Positions 31,203 through 42,254 of a stretch of 64,000 bases of DNA are shown one piece after another. Each line of letters begins with the position of its first letter. The stretch's first letter is position 1. The translations under genes and the position numbers were made by a program. Location of the stretch: assembly GCA_033964015.1 (NCBI GenBank), contig CM066919.1, positions 13,991,646-14,055,645 on the forward strand, written 5' to 3'. The notes under the pieces were generated by a model, which was not told the DNA's origin, searched no databases, and saw only the letters and a list, made by a program, of their open reading frames with translations. This stretch comes from Scolanthus callimorphus (lineage: Eukaryota > Cnidaria > Anthozoa > Actiniaria > Edwardsiidae).

Positions 31203-32155
31203 CTTTCAGGTTCGACCACGGGATCTTCTTTCCCTCGCCAATGTTGTAAGCTTTCCAACAGGTAAGCTCATTCTTGCCCAAATGGAAGTTGCTGTACGTG
31301 CTGATACCCTCCAGTTTCACATGCGGGAATACGGGCAAGTGTTTGGCGTCCACCAAAGCCACACGAACTCCGTCGATTCCACTGCGAGAGGTAATGGCAT
31401 CGCGTAGGTCTGCGGCGGTTTGGACGTCGTGACCCTCGTTGATGTGGCGTCGGACGTGCTGTTTGATGTTGCCAGCTTTACGGTCACAAGAGCCTTTACC
31501 ATCCTGGGGGTCACTAAAATCAACTCTTTCAACCTGAAATACAATAAAGGCAGCACATCAGTCGCTTCTGTTTTGAGCAATATTTAATTTTTGCCTTCTA
31601 GCTTTCTTGCTGGTCATCCTAGCTATCCTCGACGGCGGTGCTATCCTGGGAGCAGTTCTCGATGACGTGCACGAACGTCTGGTGCTGTAAGGTCCCACTA
31701 AATGTTCTTCTCACCGCGACAGAGATGTGCCATGATATACCCCGTTTACCGAACCAGTCGGCTTGGGCCTCGCGGTATTTCTGGGGTAGAAGCTTCATGG
31801 CCCAGTCTTGCGTGATCAAGACATTATCTGGAGTAAGCTCCCTCAGCGCCTTCAGACGTGGTTTGTCCTGTTGGATACTGCGCAGTTGATGCGCCTTCCA
31901 TGCGTTAACTGCGTCTACTGCTTGGCGGCAAGTGAAAGCCAAGCTGTCGCACTCAACGGCTCCAGAGACAACCCTGTCCATGGCGTTGACAGATTCAACG
32001 ATATCCCTTAGAACATGTGTCAGCTCCTCGCAAGAGGAGCACGCCATGTCGTGTTGGTGGCCTTGGCATGATGCGGCGAATGGTGCCTGCTTTGCATCGC
32101 TCAGAGCATGGGTGATGCAATGGTCTGCCACGGGGCTATTATTACAAACATGAAC
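31203..32155 (-). CDS. Transposase-derived gene, catalytic-core exons (part apparently missing)
   Basis: Exon 32155 starts after TTTCCGTAG (phase 0) and reads HVCNNSPVADHCITHALSDA, then PDNVLITQDWAMKLLPQKYR and WFGKRGISWHISVAVRR, up to HVIENCSQDSTAVEDS and a stop at 31619. Exon 31533-31203 starts after TTGTATTTCAG with VERVDFSDPQDGKGSCDRKA, GNIKQHVRRHINEGHDVQTA, ending at a GTAAAA donor. In related transposase-like proteins as I know them, an RNase H-like core runs from the DWAM-K block through a segment with a second Asp (SDNAG-like) to the GK-x2-CDRK block. That middle segment is absent here and no donor is seen at 31620, so a deletion is likely. The superfamily is not determined. Confidence 0.5.
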
Positions 32156-32403
32156 CTACGGAAAGAACAAAAAAAAAATTGATTGCGGAACCATGGAACC
32201 ATGGCAACCGTCCGAGGGAAATCCTTGGGATGGGACCCTGTGATAGCGATAGAGTAGAAAAATCCTCCCTACGTCTGACAAATCAATAATAATAGTATGC
32301 CGTTTTTGTTGCCGTTTTGGACAGAGTATTGGAATAAAAGATTATTGTCGGACTATAGCTTGACGTCCCAGCACTGGGTATTGGAATTATCATTGTTACT
32401 CAC

Positions 32404-33479
32404 CTTGAAATCGGTTTTGATGTATTGCCGTCCTTGTTTTAGCTGAAACTCACAATAGTCAGCCCAGTCATTTGTCCGACAGCCGCTGTTTTCCACCTTC
32501 GTGACAACCTCTGCTAAGTCATCAAATGCCTTGGCTCCTTCGGCGGCAATATAATCGAAGCCCTGTAGGGACTTTCGAACCGAGGCGGAGCAAACCGATA
32601 GGATTCGCGTCATGGTAGATGGAATGAATGGTCGGAAACCCGTCTCCTCACAGAAGGCTTGGTACTGATGGCAGATTCGTCTGGGGACCATGGTGCGAAT
32701 CACGTTCGGTGTTTCAAGAACTTTTCCGCCGGTGAGCGTCAGGTACTTCTGACCAAAAGGCAAATCCTGTACGATGTGAGGGCTTGTTATGAAACATAGG
32801 AAGTGGTCCAGCTGTTTCTCGTCAACCCGGAATCTGCAGTTCTTGTTAATGGGAACCGCCACCCCGCGCCCATGCTTCATGATGTGTAGTCTGGCGATCT
32901 TGAATCGGTATTCTGTCAGTTTGGGGATGTACTGTCGCAGCTCCTTCAGGGAGACCAGGTCGGCCATGATAGCCAGTACTTGGCGTCTTGTATCCCAGCT
33001 GCTGGCGTTCATGTACGTCTCGGCCAGGGCGGCTAGGTACCTGTGATTGGCCGGCGATACTACACCAAGTGCCTCATCCACTGCGTGGGAGTCCTGTACG
33101 GCCTGCCACAGACTGCCAGCATCATTGGGGTTGATGACCTTTAGCGACTCCACTATCACGGCACTTGCTCTGGACACGTGTATCTGTCTGGCCTTGTTTC
33201 CGATGTCGTCCCACCTCTTGTTTGGTGCGCCGACAACACGTTCTGGACTCCGACACGCTTGCATGAATTCGTTGAGCTTTTCACGCCGCACTTCCAAGCC
33301 AGAAACGTCAGAGCCAGAGGAGTCTGTACTTATGGGGCTTACCGTGCCCGCAGTCTCGTTAAGCGCAAAACTGCGATCGTCAGCTATTGTGAGCTTGGCC
33401 ATGCTCTCAGCGATGACGGCCTCCTCTTCTAATCTACGGCGCTCTGAAGTCAACTTTTCTCGGCAACGCCTACAAATGG
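32404..33479 (-). CDS. Transposase-derived gene, large central exon
   Basis: A 1,076-bp exon lies between TCTCATTGACAG (acceptor, 33480) and AAG|GTGAGT (donor, 32404) and is open throughout (~358 codons). It begins PICRRCREKLTSERRRLEEE, continues SRASAVIVESLKVINPNDAG, LPFGQKYLTLTGGKVLETPN, VIRTMVPRRICHQYQAFCEE and FIPSTMTRILSVCSASVRKS, and ends QGRQYIKTDFK. The CRRC pair may bind zinc with cysteines of the preceding exon. The conserved IPSTMTRIL-like helix suggests a DNA-binding or helical domain, but I do not know a function. Splice phase into 31619-32155 is 0. This is the best-preserved long reading frame in the window. Confidence 0.65.
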
Positions 33480-33995
33480 CTGTCAATGAGAAAAGAAAAG
33501 ATATGGGCATGTGTCTTTCGGCCGATGTAAATACAAAATTGAATATCGAAATAGGTGCAATGGTGCAAAACAAAGAGCTTCCATAAACTCCCTTACTTAT
33601 ATCTACTCCCCTCTCGAAAATTTACCGTCTGCCCTCCACTACCCTTGATTTACGCAAAAAACCTTTGTCAAAAAAGTATGCTAACTCCTTACTCACAACC
33701 ATACTTCTTCTATCTGCCTTGTACCCAGGCGCGTTCTATTGATATTCGAGCCGAGAGCGACTGGGAACGAACTAGCGGAAAAGGCCTCATGGGGCGAAGA
33801 AAATAACGCACTGGAAAGCGCTGTCTCTTTCGCTCGTTTGAGCCTTCCCTTGATCCTTTGCGTCAACGAACAGTTCCAAAGCTTCATTGCGCACACGCTA
33901 CCAGACTTGTACACTCGCTAGGTTTCGCGCTGTGGCGACCTCTCTCTGGGTTGTGTTATAAATAAATCGCCGTATACATGTGATCATAGACTTAC

Positions 33996-34500
33996 GAAAT
34001 CCGATCTGTACGACTTCGCCGGTGACTTGGTGCAATTCTAAAGCTTGGGTGAAAGTTACAAAGCGATCACCCTTGACCGCGGTTTTGCCATGCGGGGCCC
34101 ACTCAATTGGGACGAAACAGTTAGATTTGCCAGTTCTCCACTTCACCCCAAAGTCATCTCTATGCTTCTTGCAAATTGTAAGCAAGAGGAGTTCAGTGGA
34201 ACTATCAAACAGTCCTAAAAAGTAACAGAAAAAAACGTCTTATCCGTGCTTATTTGACTTCCGATACTTAGATAGACAATGTAAAGTAACGCCGCTCTTC
34301 TATTGACTTCTATTGCGAGATTTCACGCCACGTGTGCTCTAGCGATTTCAACTTATCGTAAAACGGGACGTAAAGCAATTCGTGATTTAGAATTTCAATA
34401 ATGATAGAATAATTAGTACCTGCTCTAGCCAGAAGAAGAGAGAATTCGTCTTCTATTATCCCGTCGTTAGCCTTGATCGATTGAACTTGAGAAGTCACCG
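33996..34500 (-). CDS. Transposase-derived gene, N-terminal exons
   Basis: Exon 34214-33996 follows GTTACTTTTTAG and ends at TTTC|GTAAGT. It encodes LFDSSTELLLLTICKKHRDD, FGVKWRTGKSNCFVPIEWAP and FTQALELHQVTGEVVQIGF. The preceding exon, ending at GCAG|GTACTA (34420), reads TSQVQSIKANDGIIEDEFSL, LLARA. Both junctions are phase 1 and join correctly, the second to PICRRC at 33479. The C-x2-H and single C residues could form a zinc site. The initiator Met was not found; the frame stays open to about 34500. The promoter should lie upstream, towards 34.6-35.0 kb. Confidence 0.55.
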
Positions 34501-34599
34501 TTTTCTTGCACTCCCAAGAACGAGCTCAACGCCGGCGCATTTCCCTTTACATATGCGGAATAACCACAAGAGGTCATGTCGAAAATACAGCTTTCAATT

Positions 34600-35262
34600 G
34601 CGGGTGTTCTCCTTGTTTCTGAGAGCGCGGTGGATCGAAAGTCCAAGATCTTGTGAAGGTGTTTGTTCCTGACCAGTTGAAAGCGTTCTATAGCTTGTGT
34701 TCACTTTTAGAGGAAGCTTGCGCAATTCTTAGAGAACAATACTCTTTCCTTTTAGGTAAGGAATTTAGATGCTGCGAGCGCTAAAGTGATAATTGAGTGT
34801 GAGAAATGCCACACCTTTGCGCGTGATTTGGTCGGCGTTACTTTGTCAAGTTTTGCTTGCGCAAGGTTCACTTCTACAGGTAAAATGAATATGCGTATGC
34901 AGCATCCCCCCGACCACCCACCCCTCCCCCTCACTACCACACCGCCATGCTGTGACGTCATGAGCGCGCGCCACCACCCCTCCCCCCGTCACTGGCTCGC
35001 CGCCATGTTGTGACGTCATGACCACACGACTGCGAAGGAGACTAGATGCATCAAAGCGGCTGCGAAAGGTGCAGGCTTCACCGTCCGGCGCGGGAAATTA
35101 CCTTGGATGACCTTCGACGTTCAAAAATCACTTCGATCCCTTTGCGCGATATTGCCGCATGTGAGGTTTTGGGTACCCTGTGGATTTCTTACATTCGCAC
35201 TATTTGCGATCATTGGACTCGTACCGTACCATTTGGATTTGTTTTTTGACGCTTTTTTCTTA
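34600..35262. promoter_or_regulatory. Candidate bidirectional promoter region with two CRE sites
   Basis: Between the minus-strand gene and the H7 fragment lies a CpG- and C-rich block with a ~60-bp tandem duplication. Each copy reads CCACCCCTCCCCC, then CCGCCATGCTGTGACGTCAT or CCGCCATGTTGTGACGTCAT (CRE near 34951 and 35013). On the plus strand an open stretch NLDAASAKVIIECEKCHTFA at about 34756-34880, between TCCTTTTAG and ACAG|GTAAAA, could be an exon. Both calls are tentative. Confidence 0.35.
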
Positions 35263-35310
35263 GGTATGGCGCTCCGCTCTGCGGCCTTCGGCCGCAAAGG
35301 AGCTCCGCTA
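35263..35310 (+). mobile_element. 3' end of a Helitron-like element (H7)
   Basis: GGTATGGCGCTCCGCT, a hairpin (stem TGCGGCC/GGCCGCA, loop TTC) and GGAGCTCCGCTA match the 3' ends of H1-H6, with a third version of the stem. The 5' end was not found. It directly abuts the inverted satellite arm starting at about 35311. Confidence 0.7.
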
Positions 35311-35690
35311 AAAACGAGTTTTTATTTGTTTTGAACCGAAACATAGTGATTTATACTAAATCAAGCATTCTGAATCTGACAATGTATCTTTTAAAGTCAG
35401 CTCTTTAATTCTCGGTCATCAAACGTGACGTCATCTGCCATATAAGGTAAAAACATTATTTTATTGAGTTTATACAGGCTTCAAGTGAAACATAGTTTAG
35501 TGATTTAAACTATATGCTATAAATTCGAGTACTTGGATGTCGAAAACCAAAGTTGCTAACACCAATCTGATGACGTCATTCACCAAAAAAGGTCAAATCA
35601 CTCTTTTATCGTTGTTCTACTTGAAAGTTTTGTTGTTTAAACGTAGACATTCTCGGTCATCAGTGGTGACATATTTGGGTTCCTAAGACG
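35311..35690 (-). repeat. CRE-bearing satellite, left inverted arm (two units)
   Basis: Units contain ACCGAAACATAGTGATTTAT, CTAAATCAAGCATTCTGAAT, TCTCGGTCATCAAACGTGAC and GTCATCTGCCATATAAGGTA. They are inverted relative to the array at 37290-37960; for example TTTGAACCGAAAC, ACTAAATCAAGCAT and CTCGGTCATCA occur in both in opposite orientation. TGACGTCAT sites lie at about 35426 and 35572. Confidence 0.7.
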
Positions 35691-36464
35691 TTTACGCGCA
35701 CAGCCATATGTTTTTTGGAAGTTGCACACAATACGCCAGCAAGAGAAACAACATGGTCGTGTCAAGCAAACTACTCAAACCCATTTCTTCTAGAACAGAC
35801 TTCTTCCGGTCGATTATCCAAAGAGTGCCACATGCCGCATGTGGCAGAGCATTTTTACCCTCACCTATCCACTGGAGAAGATCATGGTGCTGAGTGGAAT
35901 AGTTGCCAGGTCGTCCTTTTGGAAAGCCCAGAGACACAGGAAGTGCTGCCGCATTCAATGAGGGAAGTAATGAACTCCAAGAATCCTCTGGTAGATGACT
36001 CGAATCCTGACTCCACATGTTTGGGTTTCTAAGACATTCACGCCCACGGCCATGCGCGTTTATGGAAGTTGCGCAAATGCGCCAGCAAGACTAACAACAC
36101 GGTCCTGTCTCGCCAAGAACCTATGACAAACTCAATGAGCCAATTGAGATACACTCATGCAGTAAAATCCTGATGTCCGAGATTCCTGGTTGCAGTGCTG
36201 TAACATCGGGGTTTGAGGCTCGAACATACTGATCTTCTGATAGAAGACCACCGAAAACCACTAGCGTTATACCTTTTCAGGAGTTCAATAAATTCAAATG
36301 TTTCAAATTCAAGTATTTTCCAGGTTTTCCATGACCCGAAGAACTCTGTGAAGGGACTCGCAATCTGCGATTCACATTCAATGGATGAACGATTGGTGAA
36401 CAAATGAAAATACGTCATGCATCTGTAGTACATTACATTTCGCGTCTAGTTGTTCTTCTCTTTT
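35691..36464. other. Unassigned, with a ~95-bp direct duplication
   Basis: The block GGTTCCTAAGACGTTTACGC to CGCCAGCAAGAGAAACAAC (35675-35757) recurs at 36025-36108 (GTTTCTAAGACATTCACGCC to CGCCAGCAAGACTAACAAC). A CCACATGCCGCATGTGG palindrome lies near 35829. No gene recognised. Confidence 0.45.
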
Positions 36465-36773
36465 TGCAGCTTTAACATGACTGTCGATTAGTTCGCAACA
36501 GACCTCCTCGGCTATGGCGTAATGTTTTGCCCATTTCAGATCACGTGGCATTCCCATGAGTATTCTCTCTTTGTTTGGAATTCTTCCATATTTCATATAT
36601 CCTTCGCTGCGTAGCAGAAAAAGAAAGAGAGAATACTCATGGGAATGCCACTTGATCTGAAATGGGAAAACATTACGCCCAAGCCAATGAGGTCTATTAC
36701 TGCAATAGGTTTTATTCAAATTTGGTGTAATTACTTTGCGATTGGTTTTACGACAGTCATATGAAAAGCGCTC
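36465..36773. repeat. Foldback MITE related to the GAGCGGATTTC family
   Basis: The right end ACGACAGTCATATGAAAAGC/GCTC and the left ACATGACTGTCG match the family TIR, though the left end is degenerate. The interior is a strong hairpin: GGCATTCCCATGAGTATTCT at 36549 and its inverse near 36640, with GCGTAATGTTTTGCCCATTT likewise inverted. Confidence 0.6.
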
Positions 36774-37289
36774 TATATGCATTTAGGCTATTAAACAGCT
36801 ACAATAGGCAAAAACGCAGCAAAGTCACGCGGCAATTGTGTACATTTTGTTTCACGCATTGTTTCAGATTACCGAGAAGGCGCGTAGGCAGACATTTTTA
36901 CGAGGTACGCACTGCATTGTTTTCATAGCTTAACTCCCATTTTGTGTTTTTTTTTTGTATTTTTAGGGCTTCACGAAGTACACATGCGTATTGCCATACA
37001 GGTAGCTACGCGCCTGCCTAGCCTTGTAGTGAGTTATAGATTTTTTCATTTGCAGGTCGTAGATGGAATGAATAAAGCCCCTTTTCAATGATAATTTACT
37101 TTTGTTTGAACAAAAATTGTTGTTTTCAAAGTTTCCCGTATTAAAGGGGCACTGTCACCATTTCACACGATTTTAGGGTTAATTTAGGTAGCTTAAATGC
37201 AGTCAGATTCACAAGAACTGAACAAAATAATCGTCTAGGTTTGTTTAATAACCTTTCAGCTACAAGATGAGTACAAATTTGGAGTATTT
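36774..37289. other. Non-coding, short inverted repeat and MITE-like start
   Basis: GCGCGTAGGCAG at 36869 has its inverse near 37003-37017 (CTACGCGCCTGCC). At 37143 AAAGGGGCACTGTCACCATT looks like a MITE end, but its partner was not found. No gene seen. Confidence 0.4.
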
Positions 37290-37960
37290 TCGGCATATTC
37301 GAATGATCAAAATCACTTTGTTTCACCTAAAATCGCATCAAAATAAGAAAAAAATAATATTTTAACCTAATATGGCAGTTGACGTCATAATTGATGACTG
37401 AAAATACCACGTTAACATCAACTGACTTTAGAGCTATGCATTTAGAGAGTGGGATGCTGGATTTGGTAACCCAATCGCTTTGTTTCAGGTTAAAAAATTT
37501 CATATTGTTTTAACCTTAATTGGTGGATGGCGTCATCTCTGATGACCGGAAACACCATATTATCACAACAAGTGGTTTTGGCAACATTGATTTTCGACAT
37601 CCGAGTACTCGAATTAGTATAAAACACTATGTTTCACTCAAAGCCTGTTTAAATACTATAAAATAACGTTTTTACCTTATTTGGTAGATGACGTCACACA
37701 TGATGACCGAGAGCACCATAGTAATTTAGGAAACACATATTGTCAGATTCAGAGGATGCTTGATTTAGTACAAAACGCCTGGTTTCGGTTCAAAACAGAT
37801 AAAATAACGTTTTTACCTTATTTGGCAGATGACGTCATCTTTAATGGCCGAAAACACCATGTTAACACACGAATCAACTTTGGCAACATTGGTTTTTGAA
37901 ATCAGCGCCCTCGAATTAGTCAAAGAAGCTATGTTGCCAAATTTCAGAACGAAATGCCCG
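37290..37960 (+). repeat. CRE-bearing satellite, right arm (four ~140-155-bp units)
   Basis: Units repeat TTGTTTCACCTAAAATCGCA, TTTTTACCTTATTTGGTAGA, TGACGTCA (at about 37383, 37531, 37688 and 37828), GATGACCGAAAACACCATGT and AACTTTGGCAACATTGGTTT. Together with 35311-35690, which is inverted, this suggests a ~2.6-kb element with satellite-bearing inverted arms. The sequence is unrelated to arrays A-C except for the CRE word. Confidence 0.75.
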
Positions 37961-38540
37961 TAGGTGTCGCATTTCGGGCTCCTGTGCACCTGACCATATA
38001 TTTAATCGCGCATTTTGTCTGTTGAAATTTTGGGAGGACCCAGAACGAGTGAAGTAATGGTGTCTGGATGATGTTCGAGAAAACATGTTTAATATTTTTT
38101 TAGCGCAATATTTTGATAAACATCGTACATAAGATTCGCAACAGATTCATAATATAAGAAGTTAATTGGTAGAATGCCAGCATCAACAAAAAGGGGGATA
38201 GAATGCTCTTTCCTATCAGTAAAGTGGATTAGTCGTAGAGCACGCTCAGGTATATTAAGAGCGCCTCCGCGTAAATATCGACTGGGGTCGTGCAAGATAG
38301 TAAAACCCGAAACGTTCAAATTTTGCTCAAATAATACCTTTGGGTCACTGATAACAAAAATATAAATTAAACGTTGATTGGTTAAATATTTATTTTTTAA
38401 GACGACCTAAACCGTCGAGACCAGATCGCCCCGGGAAAATCGGCTAAAATCTAACGTCGTACTTTTAAGCTGTTTCCCGGAAAACCATAACATAATCCTT
38501 GCAACAAACTTACTCCCGCTAATCTGTCATGTCTATTGTC

Positions 38541-39790
38541 GAGTTTGACTAATGGTCGTGGGTCGTGGGTAGCGGGTACGAAGTCGTGGGTAGCGGGTAC
38601 GAAGTCGTGGGTGTGGGTAAGAAGTCGTGGGTAGGAATTTTTCGGATTTTTTTTTTGTGAAATGCGGAATTTTTTTTAAGTATAATTCATATGAGTTCAA
38701 GTTTTTTTTTTAGTATAATTCATTTAAATCTTTTTCATTCAATTGATCAAACGACATATAAAAGGACACAGGGTTTCGGTTTGGGCTTCCCTGGTGTTTA
38801 TTTAAAATTAGATATATGACCAGATGTATGTTTATGTATGTGTACATGTTTACATTCGAGTAAAGAAACCTTCCAACACTTGAATTACACAAATATGTTA
38901 CCAGGGATAGTAAAAGCAAGTTTTATTTTTGCTCCCATTCTTTGAGTTTGCATTGTATCGGACTCAAATTTGGGCTTTCTACTAAACTCAATATGCTCTT
39001 TTCATCTCTGAGCATCATTTGGGTGAAGCTGCTCATTTTAAGGGTGACCGGGTCACGTGACCTGATTGTTTTCATTTGCTTTTCTGTTTGAAATGATTTC
39101 ACTGACGTTTTGGGGCATTTTAAACTACAAACCGAACATTTTTTAACAATCACATAAGATGTTATCAAATACAGCTGGATGTCTGGTTTTATAACTAATT
39201 TGAGCCAATCAAAATCTCGTCCACAACTTTGGTGCCAAATTCACTGAATTCGCATTATATTAATTGCATTACCTTCTTAGTTAGAATGTTATCAAAGTGA
39301 ACATGATGACTGCGCATAGGCTCCCGACATCAAGCTTCAAGGATGTCATTCTCGAACACAGAGCTCCACGGCTTGTCTGCTCGCAGGAGAGACTCTGGGG
39401 ACATCCATTTGAGGGGATGTTGGGAGAACTGATCAAAACTTGAAAGGCACGTGCGTGCGTTGCGTGACAATCGTGTTTCTCAGGTCTCTTACAAACACGC
39501 CTTTTAACCAATCAGAATGCGCACATTCACAATACAACATAGGTGTTATTTTCTAAACCATAATATAAATGATGTGTCAATATTTTGCTGTTTAAAAGCA
39601 TCGGGATGGTTAAAAAAAGAGCTTAAAAAAGAGAACTAAAACAACCCTTAACGCGAATTTTCAAAATCTCAAAAGTCTCTTGAACTCATACGAATTATAC
39701 TTTTAAAAAATTCCGCATTTCACAAAAAAAAAAAATCCGAAAAATTCCTACCCACGACTTCTTACCCACACCCACGACTTCGTACCCGCT

Positions 39791-39820
<30 letters not shown>
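38541..39820. mobile_element. 1.28-kb TIR element with 8-bp target duplication (hAT-like)
   Basis: The ends GAGTTTGACTAATGGTCGTG and the inverse of CACGACCATTAGTCAAACTC are followed by ~130 bp of inverted sequence. That sequence contains tandem GTCGTGGGTAGCGGGTACGA words. The target CTATTGTC is duplicated exactly (38533-38540 and 39821-39828). The uninterrupted site, CATGTCTATTGTCTATCTC, survives in the opposite arm of the host element, proving the insertion. An 8-bp duplication fits hAT. No transposase recognised. Confidence 0.85.
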
Positions 39821-39821
<1 letters not shown>

Positions 39822-41694
39822 TATTGTCTATCTCAACTTAATTTCAAGCTCCCTCAAGTATAAACAAATTTTTGACAGCTTTCTGAAATGTGATCTCCAA
39901 CGCTTTCGTTTACCGAGACCAGATTTTGAGTAGTTTTGAGGTGCTCGAAATCGCATTTGCTACAACTCGGGTGATTAAATATTTTCAATCATTAGAAAGA
40001 ACAATATTTACTCTACAAAACCGTGAAATAAAATTTTGGTTATCTTTTATTCCGCGCCGCTGAGGGATCCCAACGCCGAAGCCACTTGAGCGCTAAATTG
40101 ACCTTTTGACACAAGCAGGACAACAAGCCGTAACAGCACAAAGACAAAGCGTTCACTCACGAGAGTTATCGACTGAAATCGAATGAAAAGGAAATAATTA
40201 CATAACTATAGAACACGGAATTACTGTTCAAATAGCTCATTAAGGCAGTTATTTTAGGTTAGAATGGGCATTTGTAGGTATCTTAGCATGCGACTGAATC
40301 AATCGCTGCGGCAGAATATTTGCTGGGCAAACAAACTTCCATGAGCACAATTATAATAGCATAAACAGATTTCACACATGCTAAACAACACAAGAGTTCA
40401 TTTCTATTTAAATTTTACCTTGATTTGGCATTTCCTTACCGCAAAAGCCTAATTTGTAGTCCTATCGAACGCGAACTGAAGCGTGTTTTGATAGCTATAA
40501 AACCACGTGCAACGACGGTCACACAATCGCGTGACCACAGGCAACCCGTATGCAGCTCAACATCCACACTCACTTAGAGAAAACTATTGCCGGTACGTTA
40601 AAAGATTATTTGGGGGTTGCGATTTAGGGGGGTGGGGTATGACCCGAAACACCAAACTATTTTCAAAGAAAAGGGCCAATTTTTACTGCAAATCGTACTC
40701 CACACGAGGCAGTTTAGTTAGCATCACTGTAAATATAAAATATACTAGAAGTATCTACAGATAGGGAAATGCTCGGATTTTAAGTGCAAATGATTTGAAG
40801 CAAGAAAATCATCTATAGAACAATTGCCCCGTTCGCACTGCGCAAATTTGGTACTTGAGTATTTGTTTTGCAAAAATATTTGTCACCGGGAGCCGTGAAT
40901 ACCATTACCATTACCATTGTCTCAAATATTTTGGTGTTCCAACCGATAAAAATTTCGTATATTTACCCCCAAATCTTGTTAAAAACAATCCTTTGTACTC
41001 TGACAGCTAACTGATAGACATCATTCGCAGTTGTCAAACTTGATGAGCGAGACCCACAGAGGTCAAACATATTATTTAAGAGAAGGTCCGTTGTAGCTCA
41101 TGTTCTCTCCACCATTTCGCAATGAATCCCAAGTAGAACAGACCTCGCACTACTTTATCTGAAAATATTCTTTGCAAAGAGGCATATGGCGGCTTCCCGG
41201 CATACAATTATTACGGATCAAAACTCTTTCCTTTGATTAATCAATCGAGTGCAAACACGGGTGAATTTTATCATCCATTCTAGCTGAACACGAACAATAA
41301 CTTTAGCGCACGAAAAGAAGAAGAAAAAAGCAAAGCAGTGCTAACATATTTCTCGAGAATATTGTAGTCATTGATTCAGTCTTGCACAAGTTGTGAACAC
41401 CAGATTGGCATTTAGGATATTGTCGGTTGCAGTGCGATCTTCTCAACAAATTTTAGTGACGCCGTGTAATTGTCACTCGAACGTTGTTCGTAATAACCGG
41501 AAATGCCCCGAATGGTCCCGAGTGTGATCCAAACACCAAAAAGTTCTTCCCCTATTATAATCTCACGCATGTGCGATGCCATATTTCCGCTGAAGCAAGA
41601 ACAAATGCCGATTTCGTTCGTAAAAACACGATAATGCACCGAAAATGACCCGAGCACACGAAATGCACCAAAAACGACGGAAGTCACTATATCC

Positions 41695-42060
41695 CAATGG
41701 TTGAAACCAGAACGGGCCCAAATACTTAGATTTTTTCAGAAAACTTCAAAGAAAAAAAGCTTATAAAAATTATTGCTGATTCGATCCTGGACCAACATTA
41801 TTATAAACCAGAGACTCTAACCACTAGGCTACGAGGGAGTTTGCTGGTCAGGTCACTAATTTTATGGCATTTTATGTAATTTATCATATATAGAACGAGG
41901 AATATACAGTAAAAATCATATCTAAAACAAACCAAAACCCATCCTTACTCTAATCCCTAACAAAATACTGTTTTAGGACAGTTCTTCTCATTTCTTGAAT
42001 AAAACGAAGTATGATAAAAGATTGATATAGATTTCTGGTTTCAACCATTGGGATATAGTG
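41695..42060. repeat. 366-bp TIR element containing a tRNA-like sequence
   Basis: The ends CACTATATCCCAATGGTTGA and the inverse at 42060 (28-bp TIR reaching ACCAGAA) enclose a non-coding interior. The flanks carry direct repeats of GATCCAAACACSAAAA. The tRNA-like part is listed separately. Confidence 0.65.
41772..41842 (-). other. tRNA-like sequence (SINE head or tRNA pseudogene)
   Basis: The minus strand has a good A box (TAGCCTAGTGGTTAGAG) and, about 35 bases on, a near-consensus B box (GGATCGAATC for GGTTCGANNCC). The 5' acceptor strand (ACTCCCT) has no matching 3' strand, so it is not a functional tRNA. It may be the Pol III promoter head of a SINE. Confidence 0.4.
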
Positions 42061-42194
42061 ATTTCCAAAAACGACCCGGCAGTGATCCAAACACGAAAAT
42101 CGTTGTCTAATCAGAGAAAACAAATCCGCTGTGACCAAATTAGACTTGCTCTCCGTTCGCTGCGCTCACTCCGAGCAAAAATTTGTATTTATGC

Positions 42195-42216
42195 AATGGC
42201 TTTTTAAACCGCACCG

Positions 42217-42254
<38 letters not shown>

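Noticed and set aside
41772..41842. Functional tRNA gene
   Set aside because: The acceptor stem has no 3' partner and the B box deviates from consensus.
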